Source of the DNA: Desulfocapsa sp.
GTDB lineage: Bacteria > Desulfobacterota > Desulfobulbia > Desulfobulbales > Desulfocapsaceae
Length of the DNA stretch: 64,000 nt
Reading direction: 5' to 3'
Assembly: GCA_030145625.1 (NCBI GenBank)
Contig: JAQYVF010000012.1
Coordinates: 1 to 64,000 of the forward strand
Shown: positions 17,328 to 24,229 of the stretch, one piece after another
How positions within the stretch are numbered: the stretch's first letter is position 1
How the letters are laid out: each line of letters starts with the position of its first letter
Position numbers and translations under genes: made by a program
The notes under the pieces: model-generated
Told to the model about the DNA's origin: nothing
Database searches by the model: none
Seen by the model: the letters and a program-made list of their open reading frames with translations, nothing else

Positions 17328-18181
17328 TAGACTGTTTCCTTTAACCGTTCGAGATGCAGTTCTATATCTCTATATAATCTTAGAAATTTATCTTTCCATT
17401 CCGGCATTTCTTCAACAATGGATTTCCCACGGGAATAGGTTTCAGCTATTTTTCTATCAAACGGAATTTCCAGTAGTACAGAAATGTTCTGCCTTTCAGC
17501 ATATTCATACACTTTACGATCACCGATATCACATCGGTTGATCACGAGTCCTGCCGGGATACCAAGTAATTTCACAGCTTCCACTGCAAGCTGAAGATCA
17601 TACAGACCAAAAGGCGTTGGTTCCGTAACCATGAGAACAAAATCTGTCCCATTCATGGCTGCAATCACCGGACATGATGTCCCTGGAGGTGCATCAATGA
17701 TTGTAAGCTGATCTGGAAAGCTTGCTTCACGAACTTTCTTGATCATGGGTGGAGACATTGCCTCACCAATACGCAAACGCCCTTGAACAAAGCGAATGGA
17801 ATCCCGTTGACCATACTCAATCGTTCCCAGTTCTCTACCCGTTTCGCTTATGGCATTCTCAGGACAGACAACCATACAGCCACCACAACTATGACACAGA
17901 TCTCTAAAAACCATGACGTTGGTGCCAACCACAATGATGGCGCTGAATCGACAAATATCAGAACATTTTTTACAAAAAGTACACTTTGACTCATCTACTG
18001 AAGGAACAGAGGTAGTTACCAATTCTACCAGCTCTTTTTCAGGTTTAAGAAATAGATGGGCATTGGGCTCTTCAACATCGCAGTCAAGGAAAGTCAACTT
18101 CTCACCAAGAGCCAACGCCATATTGGTAGAGACCATAGTTTTACCTGTCCCTCCTTTACCGCTGGCGACACTGACAATCAT
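17327..18181 (-). CDS. MinD/Mrp-type P-loop ATPase with ferredoxin domain (paralogue)
   Basis: 284 residues, same architecture as the next gene: Walker A in GKGGTGKTM, ferredoxin insert with CTFCKKCSDIC and CHSCGGCMVVCPENAI, and DAPPGTSCPVIAAM. The two paralogues adjoin end to start and could form a heterodimer, as proposed for the orange-protein complex. The ATG overlaps the TGA of the receiver-like gene upstream (ATGA). Confidence 0.92.
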   Translation of the reverse strand: MIVSVASGKGGTGKTMVSTNMALALGEKLTFLDCDVEEPNAHLFLKPEKELVELVTTSVPSVDESKCTFCKKCSDICRFSAIIVVGTNVMVFRDLCHSCGGCMVVCPENAISETGRELGTIEYGQRDSIRFVQGRLRIGEAMSPPMIKKVREASFPDQLTIIDAPPGTSCPVIAAMNGTDFVLMVTEPTPFGLYDLQLAVEAVKLLGIPAGLVINRCDIGDRKVYEYAERQNISVLLEIPFDRKIAETYSRGKSIVEEMPEWKDKFLRLYRDIELHLERLKETV

Positions 18182-18582
18182 ATTGTTACCTCCTTGCTTT
18201 GAGGTAACCTCATCAAAGTGATAATCCTTTCCATCTTCTGCAACATCTCTTCAGCATCTGATTTCTGTGGCTCTAATGGAAGCTGCATAAGGACACCAAG
18301 CCCCTCCGTTTCCTCATGAAAATCTTCCGGCGACAGACTACTGACCAGGGCAGTATTGATAAGAGGATTGGCTTGAACAAGCATATTGACAAACTGAATG
18401 CCAATCATAGTATTAAGCTGTTCAGCTACAATGACTAAATCAAGACTTATCTCACTTGCAATCTTCAGTGCAGCATCTGTAGTTTGTGCTTCCAAAACAT
18501 TCACAGTTCCAGATTTAACAAAACTGTCCTTAACTGAAGCAAAGAGCGTTAATTTTTCGTATACCAACAGTATGGTCAACAT
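18178..18582 (-). CDS. Degenerate receiver-like protein of the ORP cluster
   Basis: 134 residues that read like a CheY-type fold (MLTILLVYEKLTLFASVKDSF at the start, LDLVIVAEQLNTMIG in the middle, TALVSSL, then a C-terminal helix) but without the acidic pair near the N-terminus and with no phosphoacceptor Asp-x-x-x-Pro-Gly motif. It is therefore unlikely to be phosphorylated in the usual way and may act as a protein adaptor. A GGAGAAAGG site precedes the ATG. It overlaps the first ATPase gene by four bases. Assignment to the receiver fold is by eye and only moderately secure. Confidence 0.7.
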   Translation of the reverse strand: MLTILLVYEKLTLFASVKDSFVKSGTVNVLEAQTTDAALKIASEISLDLVIVAEQLNTMIGIQFVNMLVQANPLINTALVSSLSPEDFHEETEGLGVLMQLPLEPQKSDAEEMLQKMERIITLMRLPQSKEVTI

Positions 18583-18593
18583 CCTTTCTCCGT

Positions 18594-18628
18594 AAAAAAT
18601 CCAGCCGTCTTTTATTGGACAGCTGGAT
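18594..18628 (-). terminator. Intrinsic terminator or attenuator inside the ORP operon
   Basis: On the minus strand ATCCAGCTGTC pairs with GACGGCTGGAT (one mismatch) around an 8-base loop and is followed by a run of T residues, the form of a Rho-independent terminator. It lies after the Gly-rich gene and only 12 bases before the start of the receiver-like gene, so transcription of the ATPase genes must read through it or start very close by. Confidence 0.75.
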
Positions 18629-18673
18629 CATCTTGTATCTTAAGGCTGCTGACGGTTCACAGCCGGATTTTAG

Positions 18674-18892
18674 TTAACTCGTCGTTTTTCTTCCCATCCC
18701 AGAACCCTGGCCGACACCTCTGCCTGATCCTCCGCGACGACGACACCCTGTTCCACCTCTGAAATCACCTGTCGACTGTTGCAATGATTCATTTTCATCA
18801 TTCGAGACTGTCTTGTTTTGCCCACAGACTCCTTTTTGGCCTCCCGATAGAGGTCCTTGTCCTAATGGTCCTTTTTTGTTTAAGCCAGGCAT
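18674..18892 (-). CDS. Small Gly-rich protein, DUF5320-like
   Basis: 72 residues beginning MPGLNKKGPLGQGPLSGG, the pattern of the small DUF5320-type proteins that accompany NifX/ORP-like genes in anaerobes, and ending in a Gly/Arg-rich segment (GCRRRGGSGRGVGQGSGMG). Function unknown; these proteins are usually found only next to NifX-like genes and ferredoxin-MinD ATPases, which is the context here. It lies 131 bases downstream of the first operon gene. Confidence 0.75.
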   Translation of the reverse strand: MPGLNKKGPLGQGPLSGGQKGVCGQNKTVSNDENESLQQSTGDFRGGTGCRRRGGSGRGVGQGSGMGRKTTS

Positions 18893-19023
18893 TTATTATC
18901 CTCCAGATTCTCTTATTAACAAGGCGGCTCAACCTGTTCTTTTCTGAACCGTCTCCCTGTATCGAAATCAATACATTCAATGAATAATATTTCTACAGGA
19001 GTTGTCAGTTTGACCAAACACAC

Positions 19024-19446
19024 TTAACCGCGACTCCCGACAATCCTTTTATCAGTGGCAATATTGTTCATTTCAGACCGGTTACGAATTTTTCCTCTAC
19101 AGCAAATAGTCTTACCGCACCCAGGCATTATCATTTCCGTCCAAACAGGTTCTTTTTTGGTGAAATTCTTAAGAACTTGCTGAACATCACCAGCTATAAA
19201 AGAGATCAACTCAAACCCTGCTGATTCAAGAAGAGTTGCAGGACCCTCCGATACCGCACCACAAATGATGATATCCACTTTCTGTATCTTCAACATATCA
19301 GCAAGCTTCGACACCATCTCTGGGTCAAACTTTTGGTAACTGGTATCAATGACCCGTGCATTTTTAATCTCTGCGATTAACAGATTCCTGGCAGAATCAA
19401 AGACAGGAGAGACTCGATCTTCCCATACTGTAACCGCAACTTTCAT
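19024..19446 (-). CDS. NifX/ORP-family protein with Cys-rich tail, first gene of the operon
   Basis: 140 residues from the ATG at 19446 (MKVAVTVWEDRVSPVFDSAR); an upstream in-frame start at 19473 would lie at about the predicted transcription start and is rejected. It has the PF02579 fold (VDIIICGAVSEGPATLLESAGFEL in pieces) and a C-terminal extension with PGCGKTICCRGK, a likely metal-binding segment. It is the gene nearest to the sigma-54 promoter at 19481-19495. It is probably a carrier or regulator for the cluster bound by the smaller paralogues. Confidence 0.83.
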   Translation of the reverse strand: MKVAVTVWEDRVSPVFDSARNLLIAEIKNARVIDTSYQKFDPEMVSKLADMLKIQKVDIIICGAVSEGPATLLESAGFELISFIAGDVQQVLKNFTKKEPVWTEMIMPGCGKTICCRGKIRNRSEMNNIATDKRIVGSRG

Positions 19447-19480
19447 GGCTGAACCTTTTGCTTCCATACACAATTACTTA

Positions 19481-19495
19481 GCAACTGGTATGCCA
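19481..19495 (-). promoter_or_regulatory. Sigma-54 (-24/-12) promoter of the ORP operon
   Basis: On the minus strand TGGCAT-ACCAG-TTGC has the GG and GC dinucleotides separated by exactly 10 bases and is followed by T, matching the consensus TGGCAC-N5-TTGC with one change. It is 35 bases upstream of the ATG at 19446, and a sigma-54 activator gene with a palindrome below it lies upstream. Confidence 0.85.
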
Positions 19496-19599
19496 CATTC
19501 AGAAAAACAAAGAACAACAATTATTATGGTGAAATATCGGGATATTAAAAAATGCGAAGAAAGAATGGAGAGGATCAACAGCAAGCAGACAATAGCGTT

Positions 19600-19623
19600 T
19601 TTGCAACGGTATACCGTTGCAAA
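19600..19623. promoter_or_regulatory. 24-bp perfect palindrome, probable activator-binding site
   Basis: The half-site TTTGCAACGGTA is followed directly by its reverse complement. It lies about 118 bp upstream of the -24 element on the minus strand, the usual distance for an enhancer bound by a sigma-54 activator, and 36 bp downstream of the activator gene's stop codon. The activator has a Fis-type helix-turn-helix, which binds such symmetric sites. Confidence 0.82.
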
Positions 19624-19658
19624 CGGTCGCAGCAATGCTACCTTACGTGACGTTGAGA

Positions 19659-21026
19659 TTACGAAGAACGACCGTCAATTTCAGGAAGATCGATATGGAA
19701 TTTTTTGATTTTTCGAAACAAGGTGCTCTTATGTATACCCAGCTCTTTAGCGGTTGCGACTCTGTTGAAGCCATTGCGTTGCAAAGCTGAAAAAATAATT
19801 TCAGCTTCTGTCGATTGAACAGCAGATTGGATAGAAAAATAATCTTTTTTTACTGGAGTCAAACAAGGTTCCAGATGAGCCGGTAAATGATGAACTCCAA
19901 TCCGTCCCTGCGAACAGAGTACAAATGCATGCTCGATAATATTTTCCAATTCTCTTATATTACCAGGGTATTCATGCTGCATCAGTAGTTCAAGCGCCTG
20001 GTCATCAATACCGGCTATTGTTTTACCGCGCACTCGGTTCATCTTAGCAATAAAACGCTCAATAAGTAACGGTATGTCTTCTTTCCGATCTCGTAGAGCA
20101 GGCAACTGCACCCTTACTATATTAATACGATAAAAGAGATCACGACGAAATCCACCCTCCTCTACCTGCAGAGAAAGATCTCTGTTTGTTGCTGCTATAA
20201 TACGAACATCTGCTATCTGTTTTTCAACGCTCCCCAGTGGCTGAAATTCTTTTTCCTCAAGAACACGGAGCAGTTTTACCTGGAATGCCGGACTGGTTTC
20301 CTCCAATTCATCAAAAAGAATAGTGCCACCAGAGGCAGCATTGAAATATCCTGGTTTATCCTTTGTGGCATTGGTGAAAGCACCGGCCTTATAGCCAAAC
20401 AGCTCAGATTCCAGCAGGGTATCAGGTAGAGCTCCACAGTTAATGCCAACAAAAGATGATTTTTTTCTCAATGAAAGATCGTGTATGGCCCTTGCCAACA
20501 CTTCCTTACCTGTTCCGGTTTCTCCCTCTATAAGCACAGTACTGTCACTCTCTGCAATCTGCGGCAGAATTGCAAATATCTTCTGCATTGATTTGCTGCG
20601 ACTGACCATATCACCCTGGCGGAAATTGCCACTGAGTTCACGACGCAACTCCTCAACAACGGAATTATCGCGAAAGGTTTCAACGCCTCCAAGGATTTCC
20701 CCTTCTTCATTTTTTAAAAGGGAGGTGGAAACAGCAATAGGGATTCGCTGCTTATCACTGTTGATGATATAGGTTGATGTACTGACAAAGGATTTACCGA
20801 CTTTCATCGTCCTTTTCAGAGCGCAGTCTCCCTCACACATGTTAGAGCGAAAGACTTCCCAGCAATATCTGCCAATGGCCTCTTCTCTTTGGATACCGGT
20901 TATTTCTTCCGCTGCACGGTTGAAAGATGTAATGCGCCATTTATGATTCACAGTGAACACACCATCTGAAATACTTTCCAGTATGGTTTCTGTAGCCTTT
21001 GCGCTCACCCTACTTTTCTTTTTCAT
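19659..21026 (-). CDS. Sigma-54-dependent transcriptional activator (PAS-AAA-HTH), likely ORP regulator
   Basis: 455 residues. An N-terminal PAS domain (about 12-120) carries three cysteines in CWEVFRSNMCEGDCALKR, a pattern that could sense redox state or bind a metal centre. The AAA+ domain has Walker A GETGTGKEV, Walker B ILFDE, the sigma-54 contact loop as GAFTNA instead of GAFTGA, and an arginine-finger region. A Fis-type helix-turn-helix ends the protein (RVATAKELGIHKSTLFRKIK). It lies directly upstream of, and on the same strand as, the ORP operon; in D. vulgaris the orp operons are controlled by sigma-54 and a cognate regulator (DVU2106). By analogy it activates the promoter at 19481-19495 from the palindrome at 19600-19623. 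Confidence 0.93.
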   Translation of the reverse strand: MKKKSRVSAKATETILESISDGVFTVNHKWRITSFNRAAEEITGIQREEAIGRYCWEVFRSNMCEGDCALKRTMKVGKSFVSTSTYIINSDKQRIPIAVSTSLLKNEEGEILGGVETFRDNSVVEELRRELSGNFRQGDMVSRSKSMQKIFAILPQIAESDSTVLIEGETGTGKEVLARAIHDLSLRKKSSFVGINCGALPDTLLESELFGYKAGAFTNATKDKPGYFNAASGGTILFDELEETSPAFQVKLLRVLEEKEFQPLGSVEKQIADVRIIAATNRDLSLQVEEGGFRRDLFYRINIVRVQLPALRDRKEDIPLLIERFIAKMNRVRGKTIAGIDDQALELLMQHEYPGNIRELENIIEHAFVLCSQGRIGVHHLPAHLEPCLTPVKKDYFSIQSAVQSTEAEIIFSALQRNGFNRVATAKELGIHKSTLFRKIKKFHIDLPEIDGRSS

Positions 21027-21142
21027 TCAATTTCAGAGTGTTATTTGAATATGACAATATATACGACGCTGGATACGATCAACAAATAATTTTATGTTTA
21101 CCATTCAAACTCAGCCAAACTAGAAGTAATCCAGGTCGCACA

Positions 21143-21213
21143 TTGATATCTCACAATTATTCCCTTACCACAAAGTCATTCCCGCCTTGTATCCGGGTAA
21201 TGACACCGAGATG
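21143..21213 (-). repeat. Dispersed repeat, right copy, flanking the ORP cluster
   Basis: On the minus strand this reads CATCTCGGTGTCATT, a short spacer, then GCGGGAATGACTTTGTGG, AAGGGAATAA and GATATCAA, matching the repeat at 15242-15351 in opposite orientation and lacking most of its central spacer. The remaining bases between the activator gene and the ilv leader hold no gene. Confidence 0.75.
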
Positions 21214-21420
21214 AGCTGAAGATTAGTGGCAATCAACAAACTATTTTATACCACTTTTTTTCAATTCGTTAAAGGTGGAGAAAACAGTTCCAGCAAGAAG
21301 ACAGAAATATAAGAATGTTTTTCTGGAGCAATGAGGCATAAAAAACATGGCATGTTCCGATAAGGCCCAAACAAACGATTGTTATCAACCATGATGGTTA
21401 ATTCACATTTGACTTATTTA

Positions 21421-21451
21421 TTGACATTGTATTTAAAATAGAACATATATT
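21421..21451 (+). promoter_or_regulatory. Candidate sigma-70 promoter of ilvBN
   Basis: TTGACA at 21421-21426 is a perfect -35 match; an A/T-rich -10 (TATATT at 21446-21451, 19-bp spacing, or overlapping hexamers at 17-18 bp) follows. It is 44 bases upstream of the leader peptide ATG. The -35 is convincing, the -10 less so. Confidence 0.5.
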
Positions 21452-21494
21452 TACTAATCGCAGTCCAAAAAGAATCTTAAAAAATAATTAAACG

Positions 21495-21596
21495 ATGAAT
21501 TCCCAAGCTCTCCAACTGACCACTATTACTCCCATTACAATCACTCTTGTAAGTGTCGTGGTAGTGGTGTGCGTAAACCAAGGGGAAGCGCCTTAG
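21495..21596 (+). CDS. ilvBN leader peptide (attenuation peptide)
   Basis: A 33-codon frame from ATG to TAG. It is rich in Thr, Ile and Leu (TTITPITITL) and then has a run of five consecutive Val codons (SVVVVVCV), ending NQGEAP. Runs of branched-chain codons just before a terminator are the mark of the ilv attenuators; the E. coli ivbL leader has the same layout and also ends in a short Ala-Pro. The attenuator hairpin starts 30 bases after the stop codon and the ilvB ATG follows 55 bases after the end of the T-run. No strong ribosome-binding site is visible. Ribosome stalling at the Val codons would leave AGGGGG at 21595-21600 free to pair with CCCCT at 21627-21631 and so block the terminator. 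Confidence 0.88.
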   Translation: MNSQALQLTTITPITITLVSVVVVVCVNQGEAP

Positions 21597-21625
21597 GGGG
21601 AATTAATCGAATATATATTCATTCA

Positions 21626-21663
21626 ACCCCTGTCGGCGTAATAGCCGGCGGGGGTTTTTTTTT
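21626..21663 (+). terminator. ilvBN attenuator (Rho-independent terminator)
   Basis: ACCCCTGTCGGC pairs with GCCGGCGGGGGT (12 bp with two G-U pairs) around a GTAATA loop, followed by nine T residues. It lies between the Val-rich leader peptide and ilvB, where an attenuator is expected. Confidence 0.92.
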
Positions 21664-21718
21664 GCCTTATTTTCACACAGAGGGAAAACAAATCAACCAA
21701 AGCAGGAGGGACAAAACA

Positions 21719-23404
21719 ATGTACAAGATGAACGGGGCGCAAGTAATTATCAAACTTTTAGAACGGTATGGAATTCATACCATTGCCGGAATACCAGGGG
21801 GATCCAACCTGCCATTGTATGACGCGTTGTCCCAAAGCACAAAAATCACCCACATATTAGCTCGCCATGAACAGGGCGCTGGTTTTATTGCCCAAGGTAT
21901 AGCTCGCTCAAGTGGAAAACCGGCAGTGTGTTTAGCCACCTCAGGACCAGGTGCTACAAATATCCTTACGGCCATAGCTGATGCAAAACTTGATTCAATT
22001 CCTATTATTTGCATAACCGGTCAGGTTCCACAAGCCATGATCGGAACCGATGCCTTTCAGGAAGTAGACACATATGGAATGAGTATCCCCATTTGCAAAC
22101 ATAATTTTCTGGTACGAACAGCCCAAGAGCTTTTAACTGTAATCCCCTATGCATTTCGCATTGCAACCGAGGGACGGCCTGGACCTGTTCTTATAGATAT
22201 ACCTAAGGATGTCCAACTTGAGATTGTAGAATTCGACAATTGGCCTGAAGCAGCAAAACCACAGCTCCAAACGTCACATACAGAAAGCGATATTCAGCAG
22301 GCTGCTATGATGATCAATGCAGCAAAGAAGCCAATACTGTATCTCGGAGGCGGTATCATTCATGCTGATGCAAGTAACATCGCTATCAAAGTAGCAGAAA
22401 AAAACTCCCTGCCAACAACCATGACTCTGCTTGGACTCGGCTCCATTCCAACAGACCATCCACTGTCTCTGGGTATGTTAGGAATGCATGCTGCACGATA
22501 TACCAATCTGGCCATTGAGGAATGTGATCTACTCATTGTTGCCGGAGCCAGGTTTGATGATCGTGCAACCGGTAAAATCTCAGAATTTTGCCCTGGGGCA
22601 AAAGTTATTCACATCGATATTGACCCTGGGGAAATGGATAAATTGAAAACAGCTCATGTAAAGCTGGTTGGTGATGTTGCTATGATTCTCGAAGAACTGC
22701 TGGTGGTTATAGAACAACGTAAACGAAGCGAATGGCTGGCAAGAGTGGAAGCACTGAAAAAAGAGCACCCTTTCATCATCCCCGGCGCTGAAGATCCGCT
22801 TATGCCTTATGGTCTGATCAGGAAAATTGCAGAGTGTGTTGATGACAATGCAATTATTGCGACTGATGTCGGGAAACATCAAATGTGGGTTGCCCAAGCC
22901 TATCCTTTCCGAAGAACGCGCCAATTACTTACTTCCGGTGGTCTCGGTACAATGGGGTTTGGCTTACCTGCCGCCATTGGTGCATCTCTTGCCCATCCGC
23001 AAAGAACTGTTATTTGTTTCAGCGGGGACGGCAGTATTCTGATGAATATTCAGGAATTGGCAACCGCTGTAGAACATAAGGTGAATCTGAAGTTGATTCT
23101 TTTAAACAACACATCGCTGGGCCTGGTACACCAGCAGCAGGACTTGTTTTTTGGTAAACGCTACTTTGCCTCTGAGTACCAAAATCACGTTGATTTTGTA
23201 ACCATTGCCAGGGGCTTCGGAATGAAGGCTTTTGATCTTGGGGAAAGCGATACCCCTATTGCCACCCTGACTGAAGCAATCCAATCAGAGGGGCCATGCC
23301 TTATTCATCTCTCCATTAAAAGAAATGAAGACGTTTACCCGATGGTGCCGCCTGGGGCATCAAACAAAGAAATGATAGGGGGAACTCAAAATGCAATCAA
23401 TTAA
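21719..23404 (+). CDS. ilvB: Acetolactate synthase large subunit
   Basis: 561 residues from the ATG at 21719, preceded by AGCAGGAGGG; the open frame extends upstream through the leader but that part is non-coding. The enzyme joins two pyruvates (or pyruvate and 2-oxobutyrate) in the first common step of valine, leucine and isoleucine synthesis, using thiamine diphosphate. Catalytic Glu in RHEQGAGF, SGPGATN, and the thiamine-binding motif GDGSILMN...NNTS are present. Long identical stretches to the enteric IlvB type (DALSQSTKITHILARHEQG, GTDAFQEVDTYG) stand out. Stop and ilvN start overlap by 14 bases. Expression is expected to respond to charged tRNA-Val through the leader. Confidence 0.95.
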   Translation: MYKMNGAQVIIKLLERYGIHTIAGIPGGSNLPLYDALSQSTKITHILARHEQGAGFIAQGIARSSGKPAVCLATSGPGATNILTAIADAKLDSIPIICITGQVPQAMIGTDAFQEVDTYGMSIPICKHNFLVRTAQELLTVIPYAFRIATEGRPGPVLIDIPKDVQLEIVEFDNWPEAAKPQLQTSHTESDIQQAAMMINAAKKPILYLGGGIIHADASNIAIKVAEKNSLPTTMTLLGLGSIPTDHPLSLGMLGMHAARYTNLAIEECDLLIVAGARFDDRATGKISEFCPGAKVIHIDIDPGEMDKLKTAHVKLVGDVAMILEELLVVIEQRKRSEWLARVEALKKEHPFIIPGAEDPLMPYGLIRKIAECVDDNAIIATDVGKHQMWVAQAYPFRRTRQLLTSGGLGTMGFGLPAAIGASLAHPQRTVICFSGDGSILMNIQELATAVEHKVNLKLILLNNTSLGLVHQQQDLFFGKRYFASEYQNHVDFVTIARGFGMKAFDLGESDTPIATLTEAIQSEGPCLIHLSIKRNEDVYPMVPPGASNKEMIGGTQNAIN

Positions 23405-23711
23405 AAGATGTCACCTCTCCGCTGACACAGATAACTCAAAGCAAGTGGTTTTGAAATTAACAGTCAACAATCACCCTGGAGTCATGTCCCATATCTGCAG
23501 TCTTTTTTCACGCCGAGTATACAATATGGATGGATTTTTGTGTATGCCTACTGCTGATGAAGAAAACAGCAGAATATGGCTATTGGTGAATAATAATAGT
23601 CAGTTGGAGCAGATCATTAAACAATTGCAGAAATTGGAAGATGTTCACACAGTATGTGACCATAATGGTGGACATGAAATCTTTCTGCGATTGGAAGATT
23701 ATTTCAACTAG
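23391..23711 (+). CDS. ilvN: Acetolactate synthase regulatory subunit (short IlvN type)
   Basis: 106 residues consisting essentially of one ACT domain (LKLTVNNHPGVMSHICSLFSRR, YNMDGFLCMP, RIWLLVNNNSQLEQIIKQL). It lacks the C-terminal domain of the ~160-residue IlvH type, so it belongs with the short enteric IlvN. It binds the large subunit and mediates feedback inhibition by valine. The overlap with ilvB implies translational coupling. Confidence 0.93.
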   Translation: MQSIKRCHLSADTDNSKQVVLKLTVNNHPGVMSHICSLFSRRVYNMDGFLCMPTADEENSRIWLLVNNNSQLEQIIKQLQKLEDVHTVCDHNGGHEIFLRLEDYFN

Positions 23712-23728
23712 GTTTGATATACTCGTAA

Positions 23729-23896
23729 GGGTACCTTGAAAAATTAGAATTTTCGTTCAAAATCGAGGCATGAGGAAAATTTTACCGTAGGCGCCCCGCA
23801 GGAAGTGCCCTTGGGGTGCATATATATGATATTCCGTGGGTGAAATTTTTCTCATAACGAAGAGTTTGGGCGAAAAGGCAATTTTGCAAGGTGGCC
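23729..23896 (+). repeat. MITE-like fold-back element, copy 1 (168 bp)
   Basis: Begins GGGTACCTTGAAAAATT and ends AATTTTGCAAGGTGGCC; the ends are imperfect inverted repeats extending inward for about 45 bases. Closely similar to 47514-47692 and 50070-50258 but about 20 bases shorter because part of the central hairpin is missing. No open frame of useful size. Confidence 0.88.
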
Positions 23897-24229
23897 TTAA
23901 ATTATACGGAGTGAAACTCATTACTGTCACCAATCCTTTCTCCCTGATTGTATGATCGGAATGTTAGTTTCTGGAGTCAGACTTTCTGTGAAATTTCTCT
24001 ATGCTCGAGTGATTCTTCAACGTGTCCAAGTAATTGCGTCCGAGGCCCGATTTAGCTGCCTGTGCAGCATACCTGCTCAATCAGATTTGTACGTATGCTG
24101 CACATAAACTTCAAATCAGATTTATTTATTCTTGCGAATTTATCAAAATTGCAGCAAAGTTATGTCAAAGTCCGACAGGCTTTAGATACAGATACTCATA
24201 CATTGAGCTGAAAAGAAAGGATAATTAAC
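23897..24229. other. Intergenic region with a perfect 12-bp inverted repeat
   Basis: TGTGCAGCATAC at 24061-24072 and its reverse complement at 24093-24104 form a stem with a 20-base loop; AATCAGATTT occurs in the loop and again just after the stem. There is no T-run, so a terminator is unlikely. An AAAGGA sequence precedes the next start. A 64-codon open frame across this region has no supporting features and is not called. Confidence 0.55.

Noticed and set aside
21569-21718. N-terminal extension of IlvB in the open frame
   Set aside because: It runs through the attenuator stem and T-run and has no family similarity; the ATG at 21719 has a strong ribosome-binding site.
23729-23896. Fold-back elements as CRISPR repeats
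   Set aside because: They are 170-190 bp long, far apart, with inverted-repeat ends and no spacers or cas genes.
24034-24228. 64-codon open frame
   Set aside because: Includes a perfect inverted repeat, has no ribosome-binding site and no recognisable protein features.
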